Positions 13,124 to 24,888 of a stretch of DNA of 64,000 nt are shown here, one piece after another. A program made the position numbers and the translations under genes. Within the stretch, counting starts at the first letter, position 1. Each line of letters opens with the position of its first letter. This DNA comes from Anaspis maculata (Eukaryota; Arthropoda; Insecta; Coleoptera; Scraptiidae): contig OX421965.1 in the NCBI GenBank assembly GCA_949128115.1, positions 59,080,012 to 59,144,011 of the forward strand, written 5' to 3'. Below the pieces are notes generated by a model. The model was given only the letters and a program-made list of their open reading frames with translations. It made no database searches and was not told the origin of the DNA.

Positions 13124-13599
13124 GTAAGTTACTGTTTGCTATTTGTTTTCCTTCATATTTTTTTAGGCTTAGGCTAGAAAAGGAATCGCGACCCAGAATT
13201 CCAGTTTTCGCTCGCATAGACGGACGACAATATAGCCAGCCAATAGGCCTAAAGACATAACCATGTCTTCATTTACATTCCTACAGCAGAAGCTCTGTGT
13301 TCTTCAAATGAGGAGGTAAATCTTTCAAGAGAAAGTATTCCTGCAGGCTGCAGTTGTCATGTGGGCTACGGCTACGGTGAATCATTGTGACCAAAGTTGA
13401 CTAAAAGACACAAATTATCACGTTTGGCACTTTGTAAAGTGTCTTGTTTGATGTTGCTCTTGTCACCTTATGTTGAAAAAGTATTATTATAGCTGAGGTA
13501 CCAGATTGAGCCTCGAAGCTATGAAGGTTTTCTCAACCTTGGTTCACCTAGCATTTTTCTGCAAAAAAATCGATATTGCGATTTAGGAAGAGATCAATG

Positions 13600-13776
13600 A
13601 TGACGTATTCCACGGTTGGTAGCAAAAAAATCTGTTGTGGTACCAAAATACTTTGCCATTTAGTATCCAGGAACCTATGGAAATTTCTTTTCGAAACGTC
13701 CCTTCGGGTGGGAAGTTGGAATTTAAGAGAAAGATTTGAACAAATTGGCAGCATCTTCATGATAATTGAACAAAGA
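13600..13776. repeat. 177-bp direct repeat, copy A
   Basis: TGACGTATTCCACGGTTGGT through CATGATAATTGAACAAAGAA is repeated almost exactly at 14645–14821 in the same orientation, with about five differences by eye. The block is open in both strands but has no recognisable protein. The beginning of the block also matches, more loosely, sequence near 9105, which places it in a dispersed family. Confidence 0.85.
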
Positions 13777-14644
13777 ATTGAAGAAATTTCGGGAAAATTT
13801 GAATTTTCAATTTTCCGAGAAATGCTCAATCATTTGAGTCCGGTCTCGATAAGCCGGTCTCAACTAGAAAACTCTCCAGTTACCACTTGTTCAAAAAAAA
13901 TGATCAAAATATGTTCACAGAATAAAAAGTTGAAAATTTACAACTTTTCCAGGGCGGAAAACTCGAAAACTGTCCGATTTAAAAAATTACTTTCTTCCTC
14001 CATCAACATTTTCTCCAACTATGAGACTCGCAGCAAGACTACACCTACCTAAAATGAATATTTTGTGGGGCTTACCGTAGGTCGAAGTTTGCACTGCAGT
14101 TTTTCTCAATTCACGGGATGTACGCAAGTTTCATTTTGAAAAAATAACCGCCGGAAAACCGGAACCGTGTCGCATTTGAAGATGGACCTACACGACGACG
14201 CCCAATCAAATCCACTTTCGGTATCATTGGGATTTTTGGAGAAAAAAAAATAGATCCCCAAGCAGGAAAGAACATCTGAGTTGAGTTCTGCACCAAACGC
14301 TTCTGGCCAAAACCTGAGTTAGCGGCCGTCTCGAGTGGTATAACGACCAGGAAACAATTATTTCAAAATTCGTAGCGCCCAAGTGGAAAATGGTGGGAAA
14401 CTCCAACTGCAGACTTAATTTGATTATTTAGTTGTGTTGTTGTGTGTTGTGTTGGCTGCTGCCAAATTTGGTTCTAATCCATCGGATTTTTGAATAATTG
14501 AACGACAAAGTTTTAAATTCTTGGACATTCTTTCAAATTTGACAGGTGCATGGCGAAGAACTTTGAGCTGTTCTGAACACAGTTTCCCAAGAGCCAAGGA
14601 TATAATGGGCCTTGTGAATAAAATATAAAGTGACCGTAAAGTTA

Positions 14645-14821
14645 TGACGTATTTCACGGTTGGTAGCAAAAAAATCTGTTGTGGTACCAAAATACTTTGC
14701 CATTTAGTATCCAGGAACCTATGGAAATTTCTTTTCGAAACGTCCCTTCGGGTGGGAAGTTGGAATTTAAGAGAAAGATTAAAACAAATTGGCAGCATCT
14801 TCATGATAATTGAACAAAAAG
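14645..14821. repeat. 177-bp direct repeat, copy B
   Basis: This is the second copy of the block at 13600–13776, about 1045 bp downstream in the same orientation. High identity implies recent duplication or recent transposition of the parent family. The DNA between the copies shows no LTR-type inverted ends, so a small LTR element is not supported. Confidence 0.85.
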
Positions 14822-14933
14822 TTTTCTTTTAAGGGGGATAGTCCTCTTTTGAAGGTAGCTGTCCCCCTTAAAATAATGTCCCCCGAAGAGTCCCCCCGCC
14901 GACTTTGAAGCCCCCTGAAATGACCTACAATGA

Positions 14934-15140
14934 TATCAAGAATATTTTCAACAGTAATATCACAAGTGCTTAGATTTTCACGATAATTTTAGTCAGGCGA
15001 TCGCGAGTGCTGATTGTAGCGATAAATGCCCGACTCCGTAGGAGGAGGGCATTTATCCAGGGACAATCAGCCCGAGGGAAACGCCTGGCCAAAATTATCT
15101 AGGAAAATCTCGAGCACGAGTGATATTTTGAAGATTATTA
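14934..15140. repeat. Hairpin inverted repeat in SoxD intron
   Basis: The left arm (ATCAAGAATATTTT … GTGCTTAGATTTTC … GATAATTTTAGTCAGGCG … GATAAATGCCC) pairs with the right arm read backwards (GTGCTCGAGATTTTC … GATAATTTTGGCCAGGCG … GATAAATGCCC). Arms are about 95 bp with mismatches around a short CGACTCCGTAGGAGGA loop. It is probably an old MITE. No target duplication was identified. Confidence 0.6.
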
Positions 15141-16617
15141 CATAAAAGAAGTCCGAAGTGACAGCTGTCAGATTTTGTTTGTTTACATGAATTTTATTCC
15201 GTTGCTATTGACAGTGGGATTTAGATAAGTGAATATTATCCTTGTAGATCTAATAATCAAGGGCGTTGTATGTAATAATCAACAAAAGGAACTTTTTTTC
15301 TTTTATCGAGAATTTAGTGCGAATACTTTTATTCGGTAATTCCATGAAATCTGAAGTAGGTACGTAAATAAGAATAACGTGATTCGCGCCACCGCCCCAC
15401 CGCTTTCACTGATTTACGATTTACTGGAACTGGTGCAAAAACAATAACTTCAAAGTTTCCTTAAGAAAATTCACGAATCAGAAAAATGAACTCTCTTGAT
15501 TTATATCAATTATAGCGGTAACCTTTTGTAGGTATTCAATTATACATATAAGTAAGCAGTAGGTATACCTATCTATTTTCCTACTTGTGTTGAAGTTTGA
15601 TGTTACTGATACTGTTGAGTTACTGTTAATTTTTGTCGTTATTTTGATCCTGATTATAGCTACCGGCTTATTTCATTTTGAATTACTTAATAGTGATTAT
15701 CGCCCACATACCAAATTCAGCCAATCACAATAACCGAATAAGATCCACGTGACTCAGTTGAAGCTATCGAGTATTGCATACTAGCAAGTGAAAATTACAC
15801 ACTAGGTTATAGCACCGGATGGAAATATTCTCGAGTCCACGACTAATATGAAATACGACTGTATTTATACTAGAACTTTTATTGAAAACATTTCTCATGA
15901 CAAGTAAAAGTAGGGTAAATTATGATGAATAAAAAATCTCTTGCATCTCTGAGTCCCAAGTAAAAGTGCTCATAATGAACGCGGCATTCCCTCTTTGTAA
16001 CGCGATGCTTATTCTTTGTCTCAAAAAGGTGGTTCCTCTGTTTTCTTCATTTAAATTTGAAAGTTTTTCTCCCAAGCAATTTATAAATTTTGTAGCTTCT
16101 TCGCACTATGGACCTAAAGTTTCTACGGCGAATGGCATAAACATGTAATTTTGTTCAGACAATCTTTTGTATTTTTCGAATTTACATTTGTTCGGATTGA
16201 AATTTCAGTATACAATGATACATTCAAACTACCATTTCTACTATCAAGTAGTCTATTTGGGCCACAATCAGCAAAATCCAACTTGTGCTTTGTGCTTCAT
16301 TCGAGTTGAATGTTTTAAATTTCTCAAACAAACCATCAATCCGAAAACCGAAAATTAGACCCGATATCATCTTGGACCGAGTCTTGGACAAAATCCCTCG
16401 ACTTTCAGATCGGGTCTAGCGTGTCTACACTTTCCCCCTGGTGATTGACAGTCTCGTTGACAGTTGTTTTCTGGTGAAAACGATTGAACTGAAAAAATCT
16501 AAGCACTTGTTGTAGGTATTATGTACTATTAAAAAAATTCGGCCACAACAAATTTTAGGATTTTTACCCTCCCCCCCCAAGTGTCACCCTGAACATATGT
16601 CAAATCTGGTCACATTG

Positions 16618-16746
16618 AAAATGTAGCTTTTGTTTTTAACTAGCTGCAGCTAAGCTTCAGCTAGGAGTTGCTAAGAGGAATTTGCTCACCAACTCCTAAG
16701 AAAATCGAAGTGAAAGCAAAAGCTACTCCTTATTCACACGGCCCAG
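16618..16746 (-). mobile_element. Hairpin MITE, copy 1, upstream of SoxD exon
   Basis: This block reads TAGCTTTTG … CTAGCTGCAGCTAAGCTTCAG … ACTCCTAAG … CAAAAGCTACT … TTCACACGGCCCA. It is the reverse complement, with differences, of 17887–18012. Each copy is itself a hairpin because AGCTTTTGC and GCAAAAGCT lie at opposite ends. It sits about 240–250 bp before the acceptor of the next SoxD exon. Confidence 0.75.
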
Positions 16747-16999
16747 TGCAAGTCAAGTCCCGTGAGATATAGCTTCTGTCATTTTTTAACAGTAAGGCTT
16801 TCGTTTGACAGATGACGACGGCTTGATAAGGGCATTATTTACGTGGCGTAATTATCTCAGTCATCTCTCGTTTTACTTAAACTCGGTTTAGTTGAATTGG
16901 GTCTACATATACTGGGTGCTCTAAGCTAAAGCTAGAACTAAATCACGTTTGAATGGATTGAATAAAAGCAAATTTTCATTGTAGATTGTCATGTTTCAG

Positions 17000-17543
17000 A
17001 TGCTTCCTCCGCACCAAGTACCCACTTGGATCTCAGCAACGGCGCACCTGGCGCACATGTCGGCCAGCACGGCCGCGGAGAAGAGGTCGCCCACCCCCCA
17101 GCGCACCCCGTCGCCTCCCCCGCCCCCCTCCGACCCCGACGCGCCCCTCAACCTTTCCAAGCCCAAGTCCTCCAGTTCGGGATCGGCGGGTTCGAGTCCG
17201 CACAGCCATCCCGGCGGCGCCGGCCTTCAGACAATGAACGAACAGCCGGTGGCGGCGACGGCGCCCAAACTCCTGCCCCCCAGCCTGGTCATGCCGCGAG
17301 CCTTCCTGCCGTACGCCGGCTTGCCGCCGCAGTTCAGCCCGCTGACTCCCAGCGGCCAGGACCGGAACAAGCACCAGACAAAGGAAGACAAGCAGCAGCA
17401 ACAGCAGCACCAGCAGCAACAGCAACCGCCTCACTTTCCGATGCACATGTACGGTCTGCCACCGGCGCCCCACATGGGCGGCAGGTCCAAGGACGACAGC
17501 GTCATGAAGGACGCCGAGACGGATTTCATGGCCGCTTGCCACA
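17000..17543 (+). CDS. SoxD: SoxD internal exon: Pro/Ser-rich linker, PLNLSKPK, polyQ
   Basis: This coding exon of 181 codons plus one base is entered in phase 0 after TTTCAG and left in phase 1 at CACA|GTAAGT. An alternative in-frame acceptor (GTAG at 16981–16984) would start the exon at 16985 and add five residues. Visible pieces in order: HQVPTWISATAHLAHMS, a serine/proline block, APLNLSKPK (similar to the PLNLTAKPK motif of vertebrate SOX5), a polyQ tract near 17392–17430, and MKDAETDFMAACH. SoxD proteins have no transactivation domain of their own, and this linker is expected to bind cofactors. The exon is far more GC-rich than its surroundings, so long spurious frames appear on both strands. 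Confidence 0.88.
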
Positions 17544-18958
<1,415 letters not shown>

Positions 18959-19138
18959 TAGAATTACTTCCAATAGCTTAAGTATCGCCAATCAAAATTG
19001 GCGTGTTGGAATTCGGAGGCTACGCTACACCCGAGTGCTGTTGGAAGTAACACCAAATCCTCAATAATTTTGATAAATACCCGTGCGGGTAAATTGAATA
19101 TCAAAGGAGCGAATAACATGTAATTTTCCGTTTATCAG

Positions 19139-19490
19139 GTACCGACCGAGGCCGAAACGCACCTGCATAGTAGACGGCAAGAAGATGCGGATCTCAGAGT
19201 ACAAGATGCTGATGCGGCAGAGGCGCCAGGAGATGAGGCAGCTGTGGTGTCGCGACGGGGGCGGCGACATGAACTTCCCCATGGCCGGATCGGACATGGC
19301 GTCGCCCGCGACGTCGACGTCGGGACGGCCCAGCGTGTCGCCGCCTCTGGGGCTCATGAACGGCGCCGGTCCGAGCTCAGACGGCGGCTTCTACTACCCC
19401 CACGACGGTCCATCCCCCGACGCCCTCAACTTCTCCCAAGAACACGCATCCATGGCCTACGACTCGAGTCCGCGGAATGAGGACGACTGA
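19139..19490 (+). CDS. SoxD: SoxD terminal exon with HMG tail and C-terminus
   Basis: The exon follows TTTATCAG, supplies the last base of the split arginine codon, and reads [20 protein letters not shown], then [16 protein letters not shown]. Vertebrate SOX5 has [20 protein letters not shown] followed by YKALMRTRRQ at the same place, so gene identity is firm. The basic RPRPKR stretch is the usual C-terminal nuclear localisation signal of Sox HMG domains. The rest is a short Ser/Pro/Gly-rich acidic tail ending EDD and TGA at 19488–19490. Together the four exons encode about 482 residues of the C-terminal part of the protein. Confidence 0.95.
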
Positions 19491-21060
19491 GCCTGGTACC
19501 ACAGGGAAGGCGCCTTCCCTTGGTTTTGAGCTGTTTTAACCGGCAAGTTTGAGCGAGAAACGTCGAGTTGACCCCTCCCTGGGACGCGTGCGATCTCCCC
19601 CCTCCCCCCCACTAACGAAAGTAGTGTTGTACAGAGACGGCGACAATTCTCCGTGCCATCGAATCGAACCCTAAAGACCATAATCATGTTGGTGTTGTAG
19701 TTGTATTGTTATGTAGATACCGTTTACTCTTAGATCTTCAAGTTATTTATTACACCCTCTAGTTTGTAAACTCCTTGTTTTTATTTTGTAAAAATTCATG
19801 TAAAGTTTTATACATAGTTGATGCATTGCAACAGCAGCTTTACAAATTTTTTTGTTACTTATTTTTTAATCGACACTATTCTAGTCTACTCATTGTCAAT
19901 TGAAAAAGTCAAGATAAAATTCAAAATATTAGTTATTATCGAGGTTGATATGCATCATCACTTTATCCCACACAATAAGAAGACTAGAGTTTTGTGAAAA
20001 AAAACGTTGAATAAAAACGAAATCTTTAAATTAAAGTGCAATGTACCTATATCATTAGATTTGTTCTCAACTGTTGATGTTTATATATTTTAATATAAGA
20101 GCCAGTACTTTAAGTTATTATTATTATTATTATTTATTTTCAGCAGGTTTTTTTATGTACATGTACAGTGAAAACATTAGATAATATTATCGAACTATGT
20201 ACTTATAGACATAATCCTCCTCCATATTCAGAAAGGTCAAAGTAGTGTATAAGCGCGGTAAAATTTGGTATTTACAGGTCGTAATAATTAAAATCAGAAA
20301 ATGATGACCAAATAAAGAGTAACTTTGAAAAGATACTTAACCAGTTTGAGTGTACACAACACAGGTTTTATAATAGCGAGCAATAGGGTACGCAAGGTCA
20401 AAGAAAGTTAGAGCTTTCATCTCAATAGTTGATTAGAAGTAGCAGACGAGATAATAAAGACAATTACCTCCACACACTCAAAATTGTGTGCATAATAATC
20501 TTATATTATTATTTTTTTGAGCAATTCACCAAACACTGTACATCTCCCTCCCCGAAAAAGTCACCAACAATTATTATTATTATTAGTGATTGCCGGCAGT
20601 TATTAGAATTTCACTCGAATATTAGTACTTAGCTACTGGAACAGATAACAGCAGCCCATAATTGCTCAAAAGCGGACATGACATAATGAAAAGTACTTTT
20701 AAACCTACTTAAAAAAATGTGATACCTGTGATTAGGTATAGTAATGTATAAATTTTAGTATTTACTCGACTATAAAGGTATGCACGAAATTTTTCAAAAA
20801 GAAACAAAAATGAAGAAGACACGAGAATGTGTAGTGCATTTAAAATATTCCATAATGCATTATATAGGGCTAGTGAGTGTTTGTAACAATGCCATTCTCA
20901 ATGTAAAATTCTATTGTAATAAGTCATACATACATATTATAATTATTATCCCATCTGATATGGTTACAACCTGAAAAATGTTATAAGACTAGAAAATAGG
21001 CTCACTGTTCTTTTCTGTGCCAAATTCGAAGAAATAAAGTATATAAAGTGTATATACCCT
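19491..21060 (+). other. SoxD 3' untranslated region, end uncertain
   Basis: Downstream of the stop are candidate AATAAA signals at 20010–20015, 20311–20316 and 21033–21038. The last is followed by a GT-rich tract (AGTGTATATACC). The region is AT-rich and contains ATT runs at 20120–20140 and 20571–20583. Short open frames have no conserved content. Which signal is used cannot be told from sequence. Confidence 0.5.
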
Positions 21061-22072
21061 GCTTGTTTAATTCAACCATGTCTAATTCAATCTTGCTAAG
21101 TGTAAGACAATTTAAGAAACTTGATTCAACAATGTGGTTGTGTGACTGAATAGGAATATACAGGAAAAAATTGGAATTTCAGTACTTATCTTGTTCAGCA
21201 CAAAAAGGGAGTCTAAGTCTAGTATATTGTTCAGCAAAAGTACTAGAAAATTCACACAAAGTTTCAACTCTCCTCGGCTTCTAACAAAATATTTTAGCAG
21301 GAATGTGCATTTCACCCTTTCTCAAGAAAACAGGAACTGTGAATGGGAAAGTTTGGGAAAATCAGGATTTCAATTGATACACTCTGCTGGGTCTGTATGC
21401 AAATTTCCAGCCTTTTTTGGCGCCAACTTAATGTGTACTGCGACAAGAGGTATTTTACCCCTGCTTCCTCAAAAGTAAAAGGACATGACACGAACGATAT
21501 AAAGATTTGAAGTGTAATATGTTGTTCAGCACGCTTTAGAATGACATTTTGGAGAGAATAAAGGACTGCAGTGCGTGCCTGCACGCAGGCGGCAAGTCGT
21601 AGGGACGGCAATATAATAATAAAGTTGAATTCAGAATTCCAACGGATTCTTTTCATTCACTGCCGGTGAGGGGGGCGGCAATTTTTCGCCGGCACGCAGG
21701 CGGCAAATAGACCAGGCACGGCCCTGGCTGGGAGGATACACCTCCCAGCGCTCCACACCTCCCAGCGCTCCAGCTTGTCACTTTATTTTTGCTTCAAAAA
21801 GTCATTCTACTGAAAATAAAGAGTGAAAAGGGTAGGTATAGGTATGTGCCTATGTGGTCTGTGGTCGCCAAGTGTAATTTCCCGCTCTTTCTTAAAAATT
21901 TCCCGAACAATTGTTTTGCATAGGTTTCAAAATTGAAGACAATAATTTTCTTGAACTTCCTTTAACCTGGGACTGGGACACCTGTATGTGAGTTGACCCA
22001 GAGGAGTTTATGTTTATGACATGACAGAGATAGACTTGACACTTATCACGCCGTTTTTTCAGAGTAAATAAC

Positions 22073-22188
22073 GAGTGATCGAATGAATTTCTCCTCAGGT
22101 CGCCTTTGATTTCTGAAAATCTGGCGAAAAAACATGGCTAGCGAGGAGATCAAGGCCTACCTTGGAGAGAAATTTATTTGATCACTCC
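22073..22188. repeat. Hairpin, MITE-like
   Basis: GAGTGATCGAATGAATTTCTC at the left (all but its first base quoted in pairing terms: AGTGATC, AAT, AATTTCTC) pairs with GAGAAATTTATTTGATCACT at the right end, giving arms of about 22 bases with two mismatches around an interior of about 70 bases. A small DNA-transposon relic is likely. Confidence 0.45.
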
Positions 22189-22199
22189 GTACTATAGGG

Positions 22200-22266
22200 A
22201 GTTACAAAGTAGGTACTTGTACCTCCGCCTCCCACCTACCTACTTAGGTACCTACCTACCTATCTA
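22200..22266. repeat. TAGGTA/TACCTA simple sequence
   Basis: Degenerate TAGGTACCTACC words are concentrated here. Smaller clusters occur near 1083, 5560, 24955–25030 and 45000–45050. This motif is a background signature of this genome. Confidence 0.7.
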
Positions 22267-22668
22267 GTGGATATCATTAAAAAACTTGTCGAACAATAAG
22301 TTGACAATAAGGCACACGCAGCAAGCATAGACATTTGCTTTTAGTGTGGCAAACACATTAAGGTGTCAAGACAAGCTATGCGATTGGCCAAAATTTAAAA
22401 AAATCTATTGGAGTCATCGTCTTGCAATTATTTTACTACCGAGTTCACTACTATGGTACCCTACCTATTCTACTCAAGTGAACATTTTTAGAACATTTGA
22501 GCTAGGTAATTCGAAAAGGAAGAAAGTTCCTTTGCATTATTGCATTTCACGGGAGGCTCAGCCCCCCGGACCCCCCTATTGTTCTTGCCCCCCACTCTTC
22601 ACACACATCCACGAACTATTATGTCCACGAACCGCCACTGAGTTATACTCCGGGTTAAGCTCAAGGGA

Positions 22669-22784
22669 AAGGTGGTGAAACCCCTCCAAGTTTAGCTCTA
22701 ACTCTTTAGTTTAGCTTTGGCCGGTGATCGTCTAGTATCAGGATGCATCCTTCTAAGAGTTAGAGGGGTTTCAGTGGTCACCCC
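22669..22784. repeat. Hairpin inverted repeat
   Basis: GGTGGTGAAACCCCTC pairs with GAGGGGTTTCAGTGGTCACC. Inside these, CTCTAACTCT pairs with AGAGTTAGAG. The result is a near-complete foldback of about 115 bp. It is probably a MITE relic. Confidence 0.5.
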
Positions 22785-23387
22785 AATACAATCAGACAAA
22801 GCAAGCTGACAAATTGAAAGGTGCCTACTGAAGTACTGAAGAATAGAACAGTTATCGGAACTGAGGAACTGATCCAATGCAATGCGAGACGCAACAAAGT
22901 GCCCTTCATTGTTACGGTAGTGTCAACTAGTACCGCTAGATAATTAGTTAATTTCACTTGGGTGAATTAACTTTGCTACGGTGACTACGGCCTCGGCTTC
23001 AGCTGCTGTGCGCTGTGCATGTAAAAAGTGTTGTATACTTCGTTTTCACTTCCAGCATTTTTAGATCGCTGGAGCTGTATGTTTGGTTGCATAGCACTCA
23101 ATGTGTTTTGATCAGAGCGAGTAGGATGAGTCCTTTTTTTCCCCTCCTGCCTGATGAGGTAAAAGCAAAAAGCAAAAGCAACCGCGATGGAACCCGCATT
23201 TTCGTCTTGATCGAGGTTTTAGTGGTATAATGAGGTTTCTTACTACTTGTGAAGTAAGTACGCCATTATTGACCTGTTGATTTTATAGTAAAAAAATCCT
23301 ATAACGGAGTTGAGTGCATTGTTGTGGAGATGCCTAGGTTTAAATATTACTTAGGGTCATGATGTCACCCTGTACTTATGCCTACCT

Positions 23388-24880
23388 TAAGGTGACCAGA
23401 CGTTCCGATTTGATCGGAACTGTACCGTTTTCGGGAGACACTTTCCGATTAGACTTTCTGTTCCGTAAATGTTCCGATTTGAGTAACTAATCCGTAAATA
23501 CTCCGATTTCCGATTTGCGCAACAAACATTTCAATTTTTTTCACTTCTTCTATATTTTTGGCAGACTTGTTTGAAAATTATGTAGATTGTAGGTTTATTT
23601 ACAAGATTGAATTTATTTCGATTGGCACCCATGCTATGCAGTCTCGACTGTCAGCAGAATGTACCGTAAGATCAAAAACTTCCTTATTCAAGGGAGGCTG
23701 TGTCGCCTTGCCAAAATAAGCCTCGTTTGCCTGCCAATGACCAGGACCACAGCCTCCCTTAGGGTTGCCACTCGTCCTCCTTTGAGGAGGACAGTCCTCC
23801 TTTCGGCAAATATGTCCTTCGTCCTCCCTTAAACGGCAAATGTCCTCCATTTTTACGTTTATTATTTAATTTTTTTTTAATTGTGTCCGGATGAAGCTTG
23901 GTGACTTTTTTGCTACTAGCGTGTTGCCATGCTACAAATCTGGGGATATTTAGGTACGAAGTCAAACGAAGTGTCACTAGTGTCACTACTGTCACTTGTC
24001 AGTAGTGTCACTGAATGACAGCCATTCTCCCGTCCAAGCTCCCAACAACTCAGTTGTGCGCTGTGCGGTGTTATATTTGTAATATAATTTCAGTCTATTT
24101 ATTTTCCAATGCATGTACTTTATATCAACAACTTCAGAAGCGTAGTTTGCACAGTTGCATATTTTAGTTATAAAGGTGACAGGTGACTGTTCTCTGGTTG
24201 TATTTTGTTCTTTGAAATTTTTTTTTTTTTAATTTTTTATAGATACCTATAATACAATTGTCAAATTTGACATCTTTGAAAAATGACTTATTATTATTAG
24301 TATTATTATTATTATTCTCAAAAAATTTTGCCCCCAGACCCCCCCCCTCGTCGTTACACTCGCATTTTCTTCTTGTCCTCCATCACTTTTCCCGAGACTT
24401 TTCCCAAAAGGTGGCAACCTTAGCCTCCCTTGGGTGAAAAAGTTTTTGATCATGCTACGGTACTCGGTACATGTTGTTTCAAAAAAGCATTATTTTATTA
24501 TCAACATTATTTTCTTATTAGGGATTGGTATTATTATGGACACCGTTGCTTGAGAAGGGGGCAAGGGACAGCACTTACCCGCCCTCCTTGAAGTCCACTG
24601 TTTTTTTTTTTTTGCAAAAAATGATCAGAAAACCTAAGTTTCAGAAAATATCTCCAAATATCGGTGTCTGTTGCATGTCTATCCAACAATGAACAGACGC
24701 GAAAAAATGGGGAATAGATGGTAGGTAGGTGCCTGGGAGTTCTGAATCAGCAAATAAAAGTTGGCCCCGCTCCTTTTTCGAAAAAAATCGCCTGCGGCGC
24801 ATCTCGGGGGCTCTGCCTCGTGAGATATTGTGTGAACGTGGAATGTTCCGATTTCTTCACTGACAAATCTGGTCACCTTA
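23388..24880. mobile_element. hAT-type non-autonomous element, outer
   Basis: The element starts TAAGGTGACCAGA and ends TCTGGTCACCTTA, an exact 13-base terminal inverted repeat. Both flanks carry GCCTACCT (23380–23387 and 24881–24888), an exact 8-bp target duplication. This is diagnostic of an hAT-like insertion. The length is 1493 bp including a second element inserted at 23760–24422. Minus-strand frames inside have no recognisable transposase, so it was probably mobilised in trans. Internal GTTCCGATT words recur near 23403, 23470 and 24844. Confidence 0.9.
23760..24422. mobile_element. hAT-type non-autonomous element, nested
   Basis: Starts TAGGGTTGCCAC and ends GTGGCAACCTTA, which are 12-base terminal inverted repeats with one mismatch. 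Flanks GCCTCCCT (23752–23759 and 24423–24430) are an exact 8-bp duplication. It interrupts the element at 23388–24880 and is therefore younger. Near both ends the arms carry GTCCTCC/GGAGGAC words. A CCTCC-rich left part and an ATT microsatellite (24291–24316) fill the interior. No coding capacity is recognised. Confidence 0.9.
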
Positions 24881-24888
24881 GCCTACCT

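Larger units (their letters stand above)
13124..16999. other. SoxD intron with dispersed repeats
   Basis: This is the intron between the coiled-coil exon and the proline-rich exon, with GTAAGT at its 5' end. It holds a hairpin repeat relative at 13467–13555, two copies of a 177-bp block (13600–13776 and 14645–14821), a long hairpin at 14934–15140, and a hairpin MITE at 16618–16746. The 15200–16560 part shows no repeats or genes that I can name. Confidence 0.7.
21061..23379. other. Intergenic DNA with small repeats
   Basis: No gene is recognised. A short GC-rich patch at 21580–21770 has GCACGCAGGCGGCAA twice and CACCTCCCAGCGCTCC twice. Two hairpins are listed separately (22073–22188 and 22669–22784). 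A TAGGTA/TACCTA simple-sequence patch lies at 22200–22266. Confidence 0.5.
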
